A stretch of DNA of 64,000 nt from Crocinitomicaceae bacterium. GTDB taxonomy: Bacteria; Bacteroidota; Bacteroidia; Flavobacteriales_D; Sanyastnellaceae. Under the pieces are notes generated by a model. That model did no database searches. It had not been told where the DNA came from and saw only the letters and a program-made list of their open reading frames with translations. The DNA is taken from NCBI GenBank assembly GCA_002700285.1, contig PACT01000024.1, forward strand, positions 1 through 64,000, given 5' to 3'. Shown in pieces: positions 46,224 through 54,476 of this stretch; position 1 is the stretch's first letter; each line of letters starts with the position of its first letter. A program made the position numbers and the translations under genes.

Positions 46224-47219
46224 TCACCTTGAAAAATCGTGATCTTTAAAAAGATCCGCGATTAAAAGAAGTTTGGCACGAATGTCCTCAACAGTGTCAA
46301 AGGTCACAAGATCTAATCTGTGTTTTTTAAAGTCAGGAATTCCTTTGAAATAATTTGCATAGTGGCGTCTCATTTCAACAATTCCCAGTCGATCTCCCTT
46401 CCATTTAAGGGACCCTTCGAAATGCATTGACGCAGCTGCAATGCGTTCCTTCATGTTGGGTGGGGCAAGATGTTCGCCCGTAGCCATAAAATGTTTTATT
46501 TCATTAAAAATCCATGGTGAACCGATACTCGCTCTCCCGATCATAATCCCATCCACACCGAAGCGATCGCGATACTCCACTGTTTTTTCCGGCGTATCAA
46601 TGTCTCCATTTCCGAAAACTGGAATATTCATTCTGGGATTATTCTTCACAGCTGCAATCAAAGACCAATCTGCATCTCCCTTATACATTTGAGCTCTTGT
46701 ACGACCATGAATGCTTATCGCCGCAATCCCAACGTCTTGAAGTCTTTCGGCAACCTCAACGATATGTCTTGAACCATCATCCCAGCCCAAACGTGTTTTC
46801 ACGGTGACGGGAAGGCTACACGTGTTCACAATCTCCTTGGTCATCTCCACCATCTTAGGAATATTCCGAAGAATCCCCGCTCCAGCACCTTTTAATGCCA
46901 CTTGCTTGACAGGACATCCGTAGTTGATGTCAATAAGATCGGGGCCCGCTTGCTCTGCAATCGCTGCCGCTTCACGCATAGGCCCTATATCAGCTCCAAA
47001 AATTTGAATTCCTACGGGGCGTTCATACTCGAAGATATCAAGCTTCATTGTACTCTTAGCGGCATCACGAATCAACCCTTCCGAGCTTATAAACTCTGTG
47101 TACATAAGGTCCGCCCCATACTTTTTGCAAACTGCGCGAAAAGGAGGGTCGCTTACATCCTCCATAGGCGCAAGCAAGAGTGGAAACGCTCCCAATTCTA
47201 TATCTGCTATTTTAACCAA
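46224..47219 (-). CDS. dusB: tRNA dihydrouridine synthase (DusB type)
   Basis: A 331-residue FMN enzyme that reduces uridine in the tRNA D-loop. PLLLAPMEDVSDPPFRAVCKK is the family start, INYGCPVKQVALKGAGAGIL contains the catalytic Cys, TVKTRLGWD and ISIHGRTRAQMY line the active site, and VFGNGDIDTPE completes the FMN site. The C-terminal helical domain is normal. It converges on the LolC/E-like gene and is divergent from a CPBP protease gene. Confidence 0.95.
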   Translation of the reverse strand: MVKIADIELGAFPLLLAPMEDVSDPPFRAVCKKYGADLMYTEFISSEGLIRDAAKSTMKLDIFEYERPVGIQIFGADIGPMREAAAIAEQAGPDLIDINYGCPVKQVALKGAGAGILRNIPKMVEMTKEIVNTCSLPVTVKTRLGWDDGSRHIVEVAERLQDVGIAAISIHGRTRAQMYKGDADWSLIAAVKNNPRMNIPVFGNGDIDTPEKTVEYRDRFGVDGIMIGRASIGSPWIFNEIKHFMATGEHLAPPNMKERIAAASMHFEGSLKWKGDRLGIVEMRRHYANYFKGIPDFKKHRLDLVTFDTVEDIRAKLLLIADLFKDHDFSR

Positions 47220-47248
47220 ACTTATCCCTGAGTTTTACGAACTTGCCG

Positions 47249-47281
47249 CAAAATTAAGCCCTTCACATGACGTTCATACAA
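47249..47281 (-). promoter_or_regulatory. Candidate promoter for dusB
   Basis: On the minus strand TAATTTTG (47249-47256) matches TAnnTTTG, with TTG (47279-47281) 22 nt upstream. The leader to the dusB ATG would be about 20 nt. The spacer is slightly longer than usual and the element overlaps the first codons of the divergent CPBP gene. Confidence 0.4.
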
Positions 47282-48214
47282 AACGCCTTCCATAATCTTC
47301 ATCCACTCCTCCAAATCACATTCATTATTTGTGTTTCAATAACAGGTATGGGACTTTCTGTTTTCTTCGGAACATACATATCTGCTTGGTGTTGCGGGAC
47401 GGGTGACACCCTCCCTGAATTGATGTCATCCCTTATGAATCTTGAGTCAACATCTGGGATTTGTGCAACGCTTCTCCTCAATTCATTAAACCAAATCCTA
47501 GCGTTTGCCGGTGCCGGATGCGTCTATGCCATGCTACATGGACCTGGTAGAGGTGTGGGATTCAGTCAAAATGGCAATAATGCGCATCTGTTCAAGTTTC
47601 TCATTGGCGCCGTGATTATCACACTCGGCTTTTCTCCTTTTTTAGACCTCACTTATCGGTTAAATGAATGGCTTCTTGTAGATGGTTCTGCCCTACATAC
47701 AATGGCAGCCGCACTTGAAGATGAAGCCGCGAGGATAACCCAAGCCATGCTCCAAATGGAAACCTCGAACCAATTTCTAGCGACGCTCGTAGCCGTCGCA
47801 ATTCTTCCTGCGATATGTGAGGAGTGGTTATTTAGAGGCGCTTTACAACCGCTCATATCCAAATGGAGTGGCAACATCCACGTAGGGGTCTGGGTGAGTG
47901 CAATCTTATTTAGTGCCATACACTTTCAATTCTTTGGATTTATTCCTCGCTTGTTACTCGGCGCTGGGTTTGGTTACATGGTTGTAGCGAGTGGGAGTTT
48001 GTGGCCAGCTGTCCTTGGGCACTTTGTAAATAATGGTGTCGCTGTATGTGCAGCGTGGTGGTTAGGCCCTGAGTGGATTGAAAAAGGAATGAATCCCGCA
48101 GAAACAGTTTGGGGGACCACAGAAAGCGTAAGTGCGATAATAGGGCTCACAGCGATTCTTGTATGTGTGAGTTGGTTAAAGCCCAAAGTGAACCTTCAGG
48201 AACTTCAACCTTAG
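47267..48214 (+). CDS. CPBP-family intramembrane metalloprotease
   Basis: A 315-residue membrane protein with about eight segments and the Abi/CPBP signatures: EEWLFRGALQPL (EExxxR), FSAIHFQFFGFIPR (FxxxH) and LGHFVNNGVAV (HxxxN/D). These residues form the glutamic-type intramembrane protease site as in Rce1. Substrates are unknown; relatives act in bacteriocin self-immunity or protein maturation. The final 4 nt overlap the convergent ispD. Confidence 0.9.
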   Translation: MTFIQNAFHNLHPLLQITFIICVSITGMGLSVFFGTYISAWCCGTGDTLPELMSSLMNLESTSGICATLLLNSLNQILAFAGAGCVYAMLHGPGRGVGFSQNGNNAHLFKFLIGAVIITLGFSPFLDLTYRLNEWLLVDGSALHTMAAALEDEAARITQAMLQMETSNQFLATLVAVAILPAICEEWLFRGALQPLISKWSGNIHVGVWVSAILFSAIHFQFFGFIPRLLLGAGFGYMVVASGSLWPAVLGHFVNNGVAVCAAWWLGPEWIEKGMNPAETVWGTTESVSAIIGLTAILVCVSWLKPKVNLQELQP

Positions 48215-48879
48215 GCCAATGCCTTGGCAAGAAGGAGATCTTCGGGCGTTGTGACCTTCAAATTAATGGGGTCGCCTGCGCAAATTGTTATTTTGTGACC
48301 CGCTGCTTCAAAAACAGATGCATCATCCGTAAAGGCAGGGGAATAGGAAACGGCAAATGATGGTTTTAACAACGCCAAATCAAAACACTGAGGGGTTTGG
48401 ACAGAAATGAAATCTGATCGATTAAGTGCAACAGATTCATTTGTATTAACATCCGAAATTTTACGAATGCTGTCCTTAAGAGGCACGGTCGGAATCGCTG
48501 AACCATGAATTGCCGCCATATCAAACGTATCGCGAATAAGCTTCACCGATGGAAAAGGACGGACAGCATCGTGAATGGCCACCAGTCCATTATCCGGCAA
48601 AGTAACAAGACCGTTTAATACTGAATGGAACCGTTCAACACCCCCTTGTATGAGGTGTGTGACACCTGATGGTCCATATTCTATCTCTAAACTGCGAAAT
48701 TCGTCGAAAAGAGATTCGTGTAAGACCAAAGAGATTGGGGCGTCCGGAACAGCTTCATAAAAACGACGAAGGGTCCACCACATAAGCGGCAGACCCTTAA
48801 TTATTAGAAATTGTTTGGCAGTCTTTGTACGCATTCGTGTACCAGTACCACCTGCAACGATAACAATGTGACGACTCAC
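48211..48879 (-). CDS. ispD: 2-C-methyl-D-erythritol 4-phosphate cytidylyltransferase
   Basis: A 222-residue enzyme of the non-mevalonate isoprenoid pathway. The CTP loop is IVAGGTGTRMRTKTAKQFL; AIHDAVRPF carries the Mg-binding Asp, and FTDDASVFEAAG and GDPINLKVTTPEDL are the C-terminal family blocks. Length is normal. It is the last gene of the minus-strand unit dCMP deaminase - S41 protease - sod - ispD and overlaps the CPBP gene by 4 nt. Confidence 0.95.
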   Translation of the reverse strand: MSRHIVIVAGGTGTRMRTKTAKQFLIIKGLPLMWWTLRRFYEAVPDAPISLVLHESLFDEFRSLEIEYGPSGVTHLIQGGVERFHSVLNGLVTLPDNGLVAIHDAVRPFPSVKLIRDTFDMAAIHGSAIPTVPLKDSIRKISDVNTNESVALNRSDFISVQTPQCFDLALLKPSFAVSYSPAFTDDASVFEAAGHKITICAGDPINLKVTTPEDLLLAKALA

Positions 48880-48887
48880 AGTGAGAG

Positions 48888-49496
48888 TTACTTTGACGCT
48901 GAAGCGTAACGCTCAGCGATTGCATTCCAATCTGCGACATTAAAAAATGCAGAGATGTAGTCTGGTCGGCGGTTTTGATAATTGAGGTAATACGCATGCT
49001 CCCAAACGTCGAGGCCCATGATAGGCGTACATCCACAACCTATACCAGGCATAAGTGGATTGTCTTGGTTTGCCGAAGAACACACACATAATTTACCTTC
49101 GTCACAGACGCATAGCCAAGCCCAGCCAGAGCCAAAACGAGTTGCAGCAGCTTTTGAAAACTGATCAACAAACTCATTAAATGAACCGAAGTCTCTGTCT
49201 ATGGCAGAAGCCAAATCTCCTGAAGGTGTTCCACCTCCATTTGGGGACATCGAATTCCAAAATAATGTGTGGTTATAAAAACCTCCGCCGTTATTTCGGA
49301 CTGCTGTATTATCAGTATGACTCGCAAGAAGGTCCTCGATACAAGACCCTTCAAGGTCAGATCCAGATACAGCTGCGTTCAATTTCGCTGTGTAACCAGC
49401 GTGATGCTTTCCGTGATGGATTTCCATAGTACGCGCGTCGATATGTGGCTCAAGAGCGTCGTAGGCGTAGGGTAGATTAGGTAATTCAAATGCCAT
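48888..49496 (-). CDS. sodB: Fe/Mn superoxide dismutase with three CxC motifs
   Basis: A 202-residue cytoplasmic enzyme converting superoxide to H2O2 and O2. Metal ligands are His27 ([11 protein letters not shown]), His76 (FYNHTLFWN), Asp163 and His167 ([14 protein letters not shown]). Between the helical and alpha/beta halves the beta strands carry six unusual cysteines as three CxC pairs: LCVCDEG (129/131), KLCVCSS (137/139) and GIGCGCTP (154/156). The FeSOD/MnSOD distinction is not clear from the residues near the metal. Encoded 11 nt after the S41 protease and 8 nt before ispD. Confidence 0.95.
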   Translation of the reverse strand: MAFELPNLPYAYDALEPHIDARTMEIHHGKHHAGYTAKLNAAVSGSDLEGSCIEDLLASHTDNTAVRNNGGGFYNHTLFWNSMSPNGGGTPSGDLASAIDRDFGSFNEFVDQFSKAAATRFGSGWAWLCVCDEGKLCVCSSANQDNPLMPGIGCGCTPIMGLDVWEHAYYLNYQNRRPDYISAFFNVADWNAIAERYASASK

Positions 49497-49507
49497 TGTC
49501 TTATTTT

Positions 49508-51235
49508 TTAATACATATTTAAATTTTGATCCGTGATTGTTGAATCATTTAGCAGCAAATATACTCTTCCTTCTTGCGTCCCGAACCTATCATCTTCTAA
49601 CAATTCATAAAGTGCCCTTTCAACGAATTCATCGCCGGAGGTTCTCACTTTATAGTAGGCGTTTTCACCTTTTACGTTTCTCACAACTTGGGCAAAGAAT
49701 CTGATCATAATGCGTTCTATTTCTTCCCTTCCTTCATCACTGGACTTGTCAGGCCAAACCGTACCTTGTTTCTCTGCCACTTTCTTTATTGAAGACAGGC
49801 CCCCGGTGGCAGAATTTGTCCAAATAGAACTCGTTTCAGAAAGGGTGTTTGTTAAATTCTCACTGCGATGAAGATCCACCCAAGTAAATGCGGCATCACG
49901 TAACGCACCTGTCCACACCAGCTCTGCCAATGCCCTGTTTGACTGTGAACTGTCTAATGGGATAAAGACATCTGGGGTAATTCCACCACCACCATATACC
50001 TTGCGGCCTAACAAAGTTCTGTAGGCGATCGTATCTGTATGCTGTATGCTATCCGATAGAAAAAGCTCGCCAGACGCAATCCGATCTTGGTAATCATTCG
50101 CATAATTCACACCTTCACCGTACGGCTTTTGGATTGCTCTGCCGCTTGGAGTGTAAAACCTAGCGACTGTGAGACGAAGAGCGCCAGCTCCTGACAAGGC
50201 GTGTGGAACAGAAAATTCTTCCTGAACCAGTCCTTTTCCGAAAGATCGTCTGCCCACGATAAGACCTCTGTCGTTATCCTGCAATGCGCCGGCAAATATC
50301 TCACTGGCCGAAGCCGAGTTTTCATCTATGAGTACCGCAATAGGCCAACTTCTGTATTCACCACGATATGTAGAATTATAATTTATTCTCGGGGAGGCCT
50401 TGCCCTCGGTGTAAACAATCCCGAGTCCTTCATCTAAAAATCGATCAATCATATCTGTTGCGGAATGTAAATATCCGCCCCCGTTCCCTCTTAAATCTAC
50501 AATCACTGAAGTAGCGCCTTGATTCGCCAAATTTATCATTGACTGCTCAAACTCGAGGGCGGTCGTCGCAGAAAAACGAATGACTTTGATATAGCCCACG
50601 CTGTTTTCAAGTACAAAGGAAGCCACCACACTATGTATAGGAATCCTTGCACGCTTAATCGTCACTTTGAGTAGTTCATCTACAGTGGTTTTATTGTCGG
50701 CAACTGCATTTCTGTTTCGGGCAATCCCCAAATCAACCTGAGTTCCTCTTGGGCCCTTAAGCAGCTTCATCACCCTGTCATTAGTGAGAGCGGGGCCAGA
50801 AATAGATTCGCCTTCAACTTCTATAATTCGATCTCCCGCTTTTATCCCCGCACTTTCTGAAGGCCCCCCTGGGATGGCGTTGACAACCATTAATGTGTCG
50901 TCCCGAATGATAAACTCGACGCCAATGCCTTCAAAATTCCCCTCCATAAGAACAGCGTTCGCTAATAGATCTTCGCTAGAGAAGTAATTTGTATGGGGGT
51001 CGAGTTCTTGGACAATCGATTGAACAGCAACATCAATTAATGACTCACGATCTACAGAGTCCACATAGAGAACTTCAATTTGGTTCAAAATGTGTGAAAT
51101 TCGGTTGTCCTTGTGAGGACTATGTTGTGAACCGTCATGACATCCGCGGCCCAGCATAAGTCCCAAGGCCAGCGTAAGTGCGATGATCAGTGGTTGAGCT
51201 GGTCCGTTGAGCAGGCCATTTTGATTAGTCGACAT
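49508..51235 (-). CDS. S41 C-terminal processing peptidase with PDZ domain
   Basis: A 575-residue exported or membrane-anchored protease. An N-terminal hydrophobic segment ([14 protein letters not shown]) is a membrane anchor or signal. A PDZ domain follows ([17 protein letters not shown] to about residue 165), then the S41 core: [18 protein letters not shown], the Ser in [15 protein letters not shown] and the Lys in [11 protein letters not shown]. The 200-residue C-terminal helical part is larger than in simple Ctp proteases and typical of Bacteroidota members. It trims or degrades periplasmic proteins. Second gene of the dCMP deaminase unit. Confidence 0.93.
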   Translation of the reverse strand: MSTNQNGLLNGPAQPLIIALTLALGLMLGRGCHDGSQHSPHKDNRISHILNQIEVLYVDSVDRESLIDVAVQSIVQELDPHTNYFSSEDLLANAVLMEGNFEGIGVEFIIRDDTLMVVNAIPGGPSESAGIKAGDRIIEVEGESISGPALTNDRVMKLLKGPRGTQVDLGIARNRNAVADNKTTVDELLKVTIKRARIPIHSVVASFVLENSVGYIKVIRFSATTALEFEQSMINLANQGATSVIVDLRGNGGGYLHSATDMIDRFLDEGLGIVYTEGKASPRINYNSTYRGEYRSWPIAVLIDENSASASEIFAGALQDNDRGLIVGRRSFGKGLVQEEFSVPHALSGAGALRLTVARFYTPSGRAIQKPYGEGVNYANDYQDRIASGELFLSDSIQHTDTIAYRTLLGRKVYGGGGITPDVFIPLDSSQSNRALAELVWTGALRDAAFTWVDLHRSENLTNTLSETSSIWTNSATGGLSSIKKVAEKQGTVWPDKSSDEGREEIERIMIRFFAQVVRNVKGENAYYKVRTSGDEFVERALYELLEDDRFGTQEGRVYLLLNDSTITDQNLNMY

Positions 51236-51247
51236 AAGCTGCTTGCA

Positions 51248-51676
51248 TTACTGTTCTAAAAGTTCTGTAACGATGGACGATTTCCTGAGAAAATCGACGC
51301 CACTTGTATCTTTGTAAGCCGATTTATAGACGACTCGCTTGATTCCCGCTTGCAGAATGAGTTTTGCACAATCTCTACATGGTGAGAGCGTAATATAAAG
51401 GGTAGAACCCTCTGCTGAGTTGTGACTTCGGGCAAGTTTAGTAATCGCATTTGCCTCAGCATGCAAGACGTACCAATGTGTTTGTCCCTCATCATTTTCA
51501 CACTCATTTGGAAACCCACTGGGAGTACCATTATAGCCATCGGCAATAATCATGTTGTCTTTTACGATAAGAGCGCCCACGTTTTTCCGAGTACAATGAG
51601 AAAGTTTGGCCCACTCCTCTGCCATTTTCATATAGGCAATATCATACCTCAGTTGCTTTTTCTTCGCTTCATTCAT
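51248..51676 (-). CDS. dCMP deaminase (ComEB family)
   Basis: A 142-residue zinc deaminase that makes dUMP for thymidylate synthesis. Zinc ligands are in LHAEANAITKLA and TLSPCRDCAKLI, and the N-terminal block AKLSHCTRKNVGALIVKD-like sequence matches the dCMP deaminase/ComEB group; DGYNGTPSGFPN is its substrate loop. First gene of a four-gene minus-strand unit, divergent from pduO by 33 nt. Confidence 0.94.
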   Translation of the reverse strand: MNEAKKKQLRYDIAYMKMAEEWAKLSHCTRKNVGALIVKDNMIIADGYNGTPSGFPNECENDEGQTHWYVLHAEANAITKLARSHNSAEGSTLYITLSPCRDCAKLILQAGIKRVVYKSAYKDTSGVDFLRKSSIVTELLEQ

Positions 51677-51709
51677 TAATGCGCAAGATAATCTATGTAG
51701 TTTCGTTTT

Positions 51710-52255
51710 ATGCGTATCTATACAAGAACAGGTGATGACGGAACTACTGGGCTTTTCGGTGGAACACGTCTCTCAAAAGACGACCTTAGAATCGAAGCTT
51801 ACGGCACAGTGGACGAGCTTAACACATTCATAGGCAGATTAATAGAACATGAATCAATGAAAAAACATCGGGTGTTTTTTCGAGAGATTCAATCTCAGCT
51901 TTTTCTTTTGGGCAGCCATCTGGCAACAATAGACCCTCAGATGAAAGAAAAATTACCAAAGTTTGCATCGAATACTGTGGTGGATTTTGAAAATTGGATT
52001 GATGCGGCGAATCAACAAACCCCAGATCTAAAGAACTTCTTATTGCCAGGAGGCCATCCAGCTGTAGCTGATGCGCATATTGCTCGAGCTGTGTGCAGGC
52101 GGGCCGAACGCAGATGTGTTGCACTTGCGAGAGAACAAAAAGTTGATCCGGAGCTTATTAAATATCTGAATAGACTGTCAGATTTACTCTTTACAGCTGC
52201 AAGATTGCTTTCTCACATCACGAAGACCGAGGAAATCGCTTGGAAAGCAAGATAA
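51710..52255 (+). CDS. pduO: Cob(I)yrinic acid a,c-diamide adenosyltransferase (PduO type)
   Basis: A 181-residue trimeric enzyme that attaches the adenosyl group to cobalamin. The N-terminal ATP motif is YTRTGDDGTTGLFGGTRLSKDD and the C-terminal block ARAVCRRAERRCVALA carries the cobalamin-pocket Arg residues. No propanediol-utilisation genes surround it, so it serves a general adenosylcobalamin supply, in keeping with the methylmalonyl-CoA epimerase at 40 kb. Divergent from the dCMP deaminase gene. Confidence 0.94.
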   Translation: MRIYTRTGDDGTTGLFGGTRLSKDDLRIEAYGTVDELNTFIGRLIEHESMKKHRVFFREIQSQLFLLGSHLATIDPQMKEKLPKFASNTVVDFENWIDAANQQTPDLKNFLLPGGHPAVADAHIARAVCRRAERRCVALAREQKVDPELIKYLNRLSDLLFTAARLLSHITKTEEIAWKAR

Positions 52256-52278
52256 TCTATACTTAATCCCCATAAAAC

Positions 52279-52308
52279 TTGCAATCAAATGAGATTCGGT
52301 TATTTTTG
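52279..52308 (+). promoter_or_regulatory. Bacteroidota promoter for the DUF2795 gene
   Basis: TTG (52279-52281), 19-nt spacer, TATTTTTG (52301-52308): the best match to TTG-N19-TAnnTTTG in the window. Transcription should start near 52315, leaving a leader of about 25 nt before the ATG at 52340. Confidence 0.7.
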
Positions 52309-52339
52309 CGCGCTATAACCTTATATAAGGAATAAAGGA

Positions 52340-52561
52340 ATGTACTGGACTCTAGAATTAGCATCTTACTTAGAAGACGCGCCTTGGCCCGCCTCTAAAG
52401 ACGAACTCATCGACTTCGCTATGCGAACAGGTGCACCTCTTGAAGTCGTTGAGAATCTTCAAGGTCTACAAGACGATGGAGAGAACTACGACACCATTGA
52501 GGACATTTGGCCTGACTACCCTTCGAAGGAAGATTTTTTCTTCAACGAAGACGAATATTAG
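52340..52561 (+). CDS. DUF2795 family small acidic protein
   Basis: A 73-residue acidic protein, MYWTLELASYLEDAPWPASK at the start and ending in EDFFFNEDEY, matching the short DUF2795 proteins that are widespread in Bacteroidota. Function is not known; the family is small, helical and cytoplasmic. It has its own strong promoter, so it is likely expressed well. Its stop overlaps the convergent lysC stop by 4 nt. Confidence 0.85.
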   Translation: MYWTLELASYLEDAPWPASKDELIDFAMRTGAPLEVVENLQGLQDDGENYDTIEDIWPDYPSKEDFFFNEDEY

Positions 52562-53835
52562 ACTTTTATAGCGCGTAACAAACGCCTATGCGTAGATGGA
52601 TTTTTTTGTTCCATCACGATCTCCTTCCCTGCGGTTAATTGATCCATCAGCTGAGCGTTACCGTGCCTCATCGTGAGCAATTCTAATCCCTTTTCTGTGT
52701 TTGTCCAAAACCCATCTCCCAACCCCTCTACAAATCGATGTCGTCTTTCTGGGTCCTCCTCGAAGACCAAATCAAATTGAACCGCCGAGTTTTGCATCAT
52801 TCTCACGTGAATTCCAGATGTATTTAGCCTTGCAAAAAGAGTTGAAAGATGATCCTCCCCTACAAATGAATTGTCGGCAGGTCCTAAAGACAAAAGGGAA
52901 ACATTCGGGCGTGAGATGTACATAGGGATCCCGGGAAGCTTTCCTGGATACGAAGCGATTCTCGTTTGAGGTGCATTTAAATCCACAAAACTTTTTACAA
53001 AAAGAGGAATGCCTTCGTTCTGAAGTGGTTTGATCGTTCTGGGATGAATCACACTGGCGCCATAGTAACTGAGTTCTAGCGCTTCTCCATAATCTAATTC
53101 TTTGATTGTTTCAGTGTGATCAAACACACGAGGGTCTGCGTTGAGCATCCCTGGAACGTCTTTCCAAATGACGACTTCTTTTGCGCCGATTGCACACGCG
53201 AGTAGCGCCGCTGAATAATCAGACCCTTCGCGTCCCAAAGTCGTCGTTTTACCAGAAGGACAACGACCTATAAACCCCTGAGTGACGATGATTCGATTCT
53301 CCCTTTCCGAGAGCGCCTTTCTTAAACTCGCTCCACTTCCATAGATTTTATGTTCATTGACTCTCGCGCTTCTGTGTTTTGAGTCCGTTATAATAATCTG
53401 TCTTGCATCAGACCACTTCGCATCAAAGTTTTGTGCTTTCAAATACGCCGACAATACGCGCGTACTCGCATCCTCACCTGCCGCGACAAGCGCATCATAT
53501 CGTGCGTCGGCATCTTCAAGCGTATTTGCCGTTTTTAGAGCTGACTCAAAGATCACACGTAAGTCAACAATGATCCCCAGTTCTCGCGCGATGGCTTCGT
53601 GAGCATCGATGATCGAATTCATTTGGGATTGGGCAGAAACAACTCCCTCTTTGGTTAAAACCCCAAGTACACCCTCCAATTCATTCGTTGTCTTTCCCAT
53701 CGCAGAAACGACGACGACAGCGGATCCTTGGATATGTTGAGTCAATAGCGTAGCGACATTTCTCACCGCCTCAGCATTTTTAACCGAAGCGCCACCGAAT
53801 TTATGTACAACGAAATGATGGTTTTTAATTTGCAC
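52558..53835 (-). CDS. lysC: Aspartate kinase
   Basis: A 425-residue enzyme phosphorylating aspartate, the first step to lysine, threonine and methionine. VHKFGGASVKNAEAVRNVA is the kinase start; TLGREGSDYSAALLACAIGA and DVPGMLNADPRVF belong to the amino acid kinase domain. The C-terminal ~130 residues hold ACT-like regulatory sequence that is shorter than in E. coli LysC. No homoserine dehydrogenase is fused. Divergent from cvpA by 44 nt. Confidence 0.93.
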   Translation of the reverse strand: MQIKNHHFVVHKFGGASVKNAEAVRNVATLLTQHIQGSAVVVVSAMGKTTNELEGVLGVLTKEGVVSAQSQMNSIIDAHEAIARELGIIVDLRVIFESALKTANTLEDADARYDALVAAGEDASTRVLSAYLKAQNFDAKWSDARQIIITDSKHRSARVNEHKIYGSGASLRKALSERENRIIVTQGFIGRCPSGKTTTLGREGSDYSAALLACAIGAKEVVIWKDVPGMLNADPRVFDHTETIKELDYGEALELSYYGASVIHPRTIKPLQNEGIPLFVKSFVDLNAPQTRIASYPGKLPGIPMYISRPNVSLLSLGPADNSFVGEDHLSTLFARLNTSGIHVRMMQNSAVQFDLVFEEDPERRHRFVEGLGDGFWTNTEKGLELLTMRHGNAQLMDQLTAGKEIVMEQKNPSTHRRLLRAIKV

Positions 53836-53879
53836 AATGCGAAGTTACCTGAAGAAAGCCCTTGAACGTACATTGCAAT

Positions 53880-54470
53880 ATGGAATCATCACAAATTATA
53901 GATATTGCTTTAGGTATCATCCTAATTTGGGGTGCCTTCTCTGGATTCAAGAAAGGGTTTATTCTATCAATTGCATCATTTATCGCAATTGTTGCGGGAG
54001 CAATCGCGGCGTATTATGGTTCTGAGGCGATTGCTACAGCATTGGCCTCAGAGGTTGACTGGAGCAGTCAAGAGATTGCTGTGGCCGCCTTCGCCATTGC
54101 GTTTATCGCCGTCGTTCTGATTGTACATCTTTTGGCAAGAATTTTAGAGAAATTTATCGACTTGTTGGCTTTAGGGTTTGTAAACAAACTCTCTGGAGCT
54201 ATTTTCGGAATGGCAAAAAACGCACTTCTTCTCACATTTGTCATTTTTGGAATTAAAGGATTCGGAGGAAAACATATCCCTGAAAGTGTAGAGAAGAACT
54301 GCGTGATTTTTCCTATCGTAGAATCCATTGCTCCGCTTGTGTTGCCGTATTGGAAGGATTGGTCTGAGAAGACGGATCTAGAAAAATTGGAAGAAAAAGC
54401 CAACGAAAAAATGAAAGAAGCGAAGGAGAAGATTAAAGAAACAAAAGAGAAACTAGAGGACAAACGCTGA
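53880..54470 (+). CDS. CvpA-family membrane protein
   Basis: A ~196-residue protein with four membrane segments in the CvpA arrangement (IIDIALGIILIWGAFSGFKKG as the signature first segment), linked in E. coli to colicin V production and to envelope homeostasis. After the last segment comes a charged coiled-coil tail (KLEEKANEKMKEAKEKIKE, cut). The ATG at 53880 is preferred to the ORF-track start 18 nt upstream because it opens directly at the family N-terminus. Convergent with the RmlD-PGM gene, 6 nt apart. Confidence 0.86.
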   Translation: MESSQIIDIALGIILIWGAFSGFKKGFILSIASFIAIVAGAIAAYYGSEAIATALASEVDWSSQEIAVAAFAIAFIAVVLIVHLLARILEKFIDLLALGFVNKLSGAIFGMAKNALLLTFVIFGIKGFGGKHIPESVEKNCVIFPIVESIAPLVLPYWKDWSEKTDLEKLEEKANEKMKEAKEKIKETKEKLEDKR

Positions 54471-54476
54471 TTTTTC

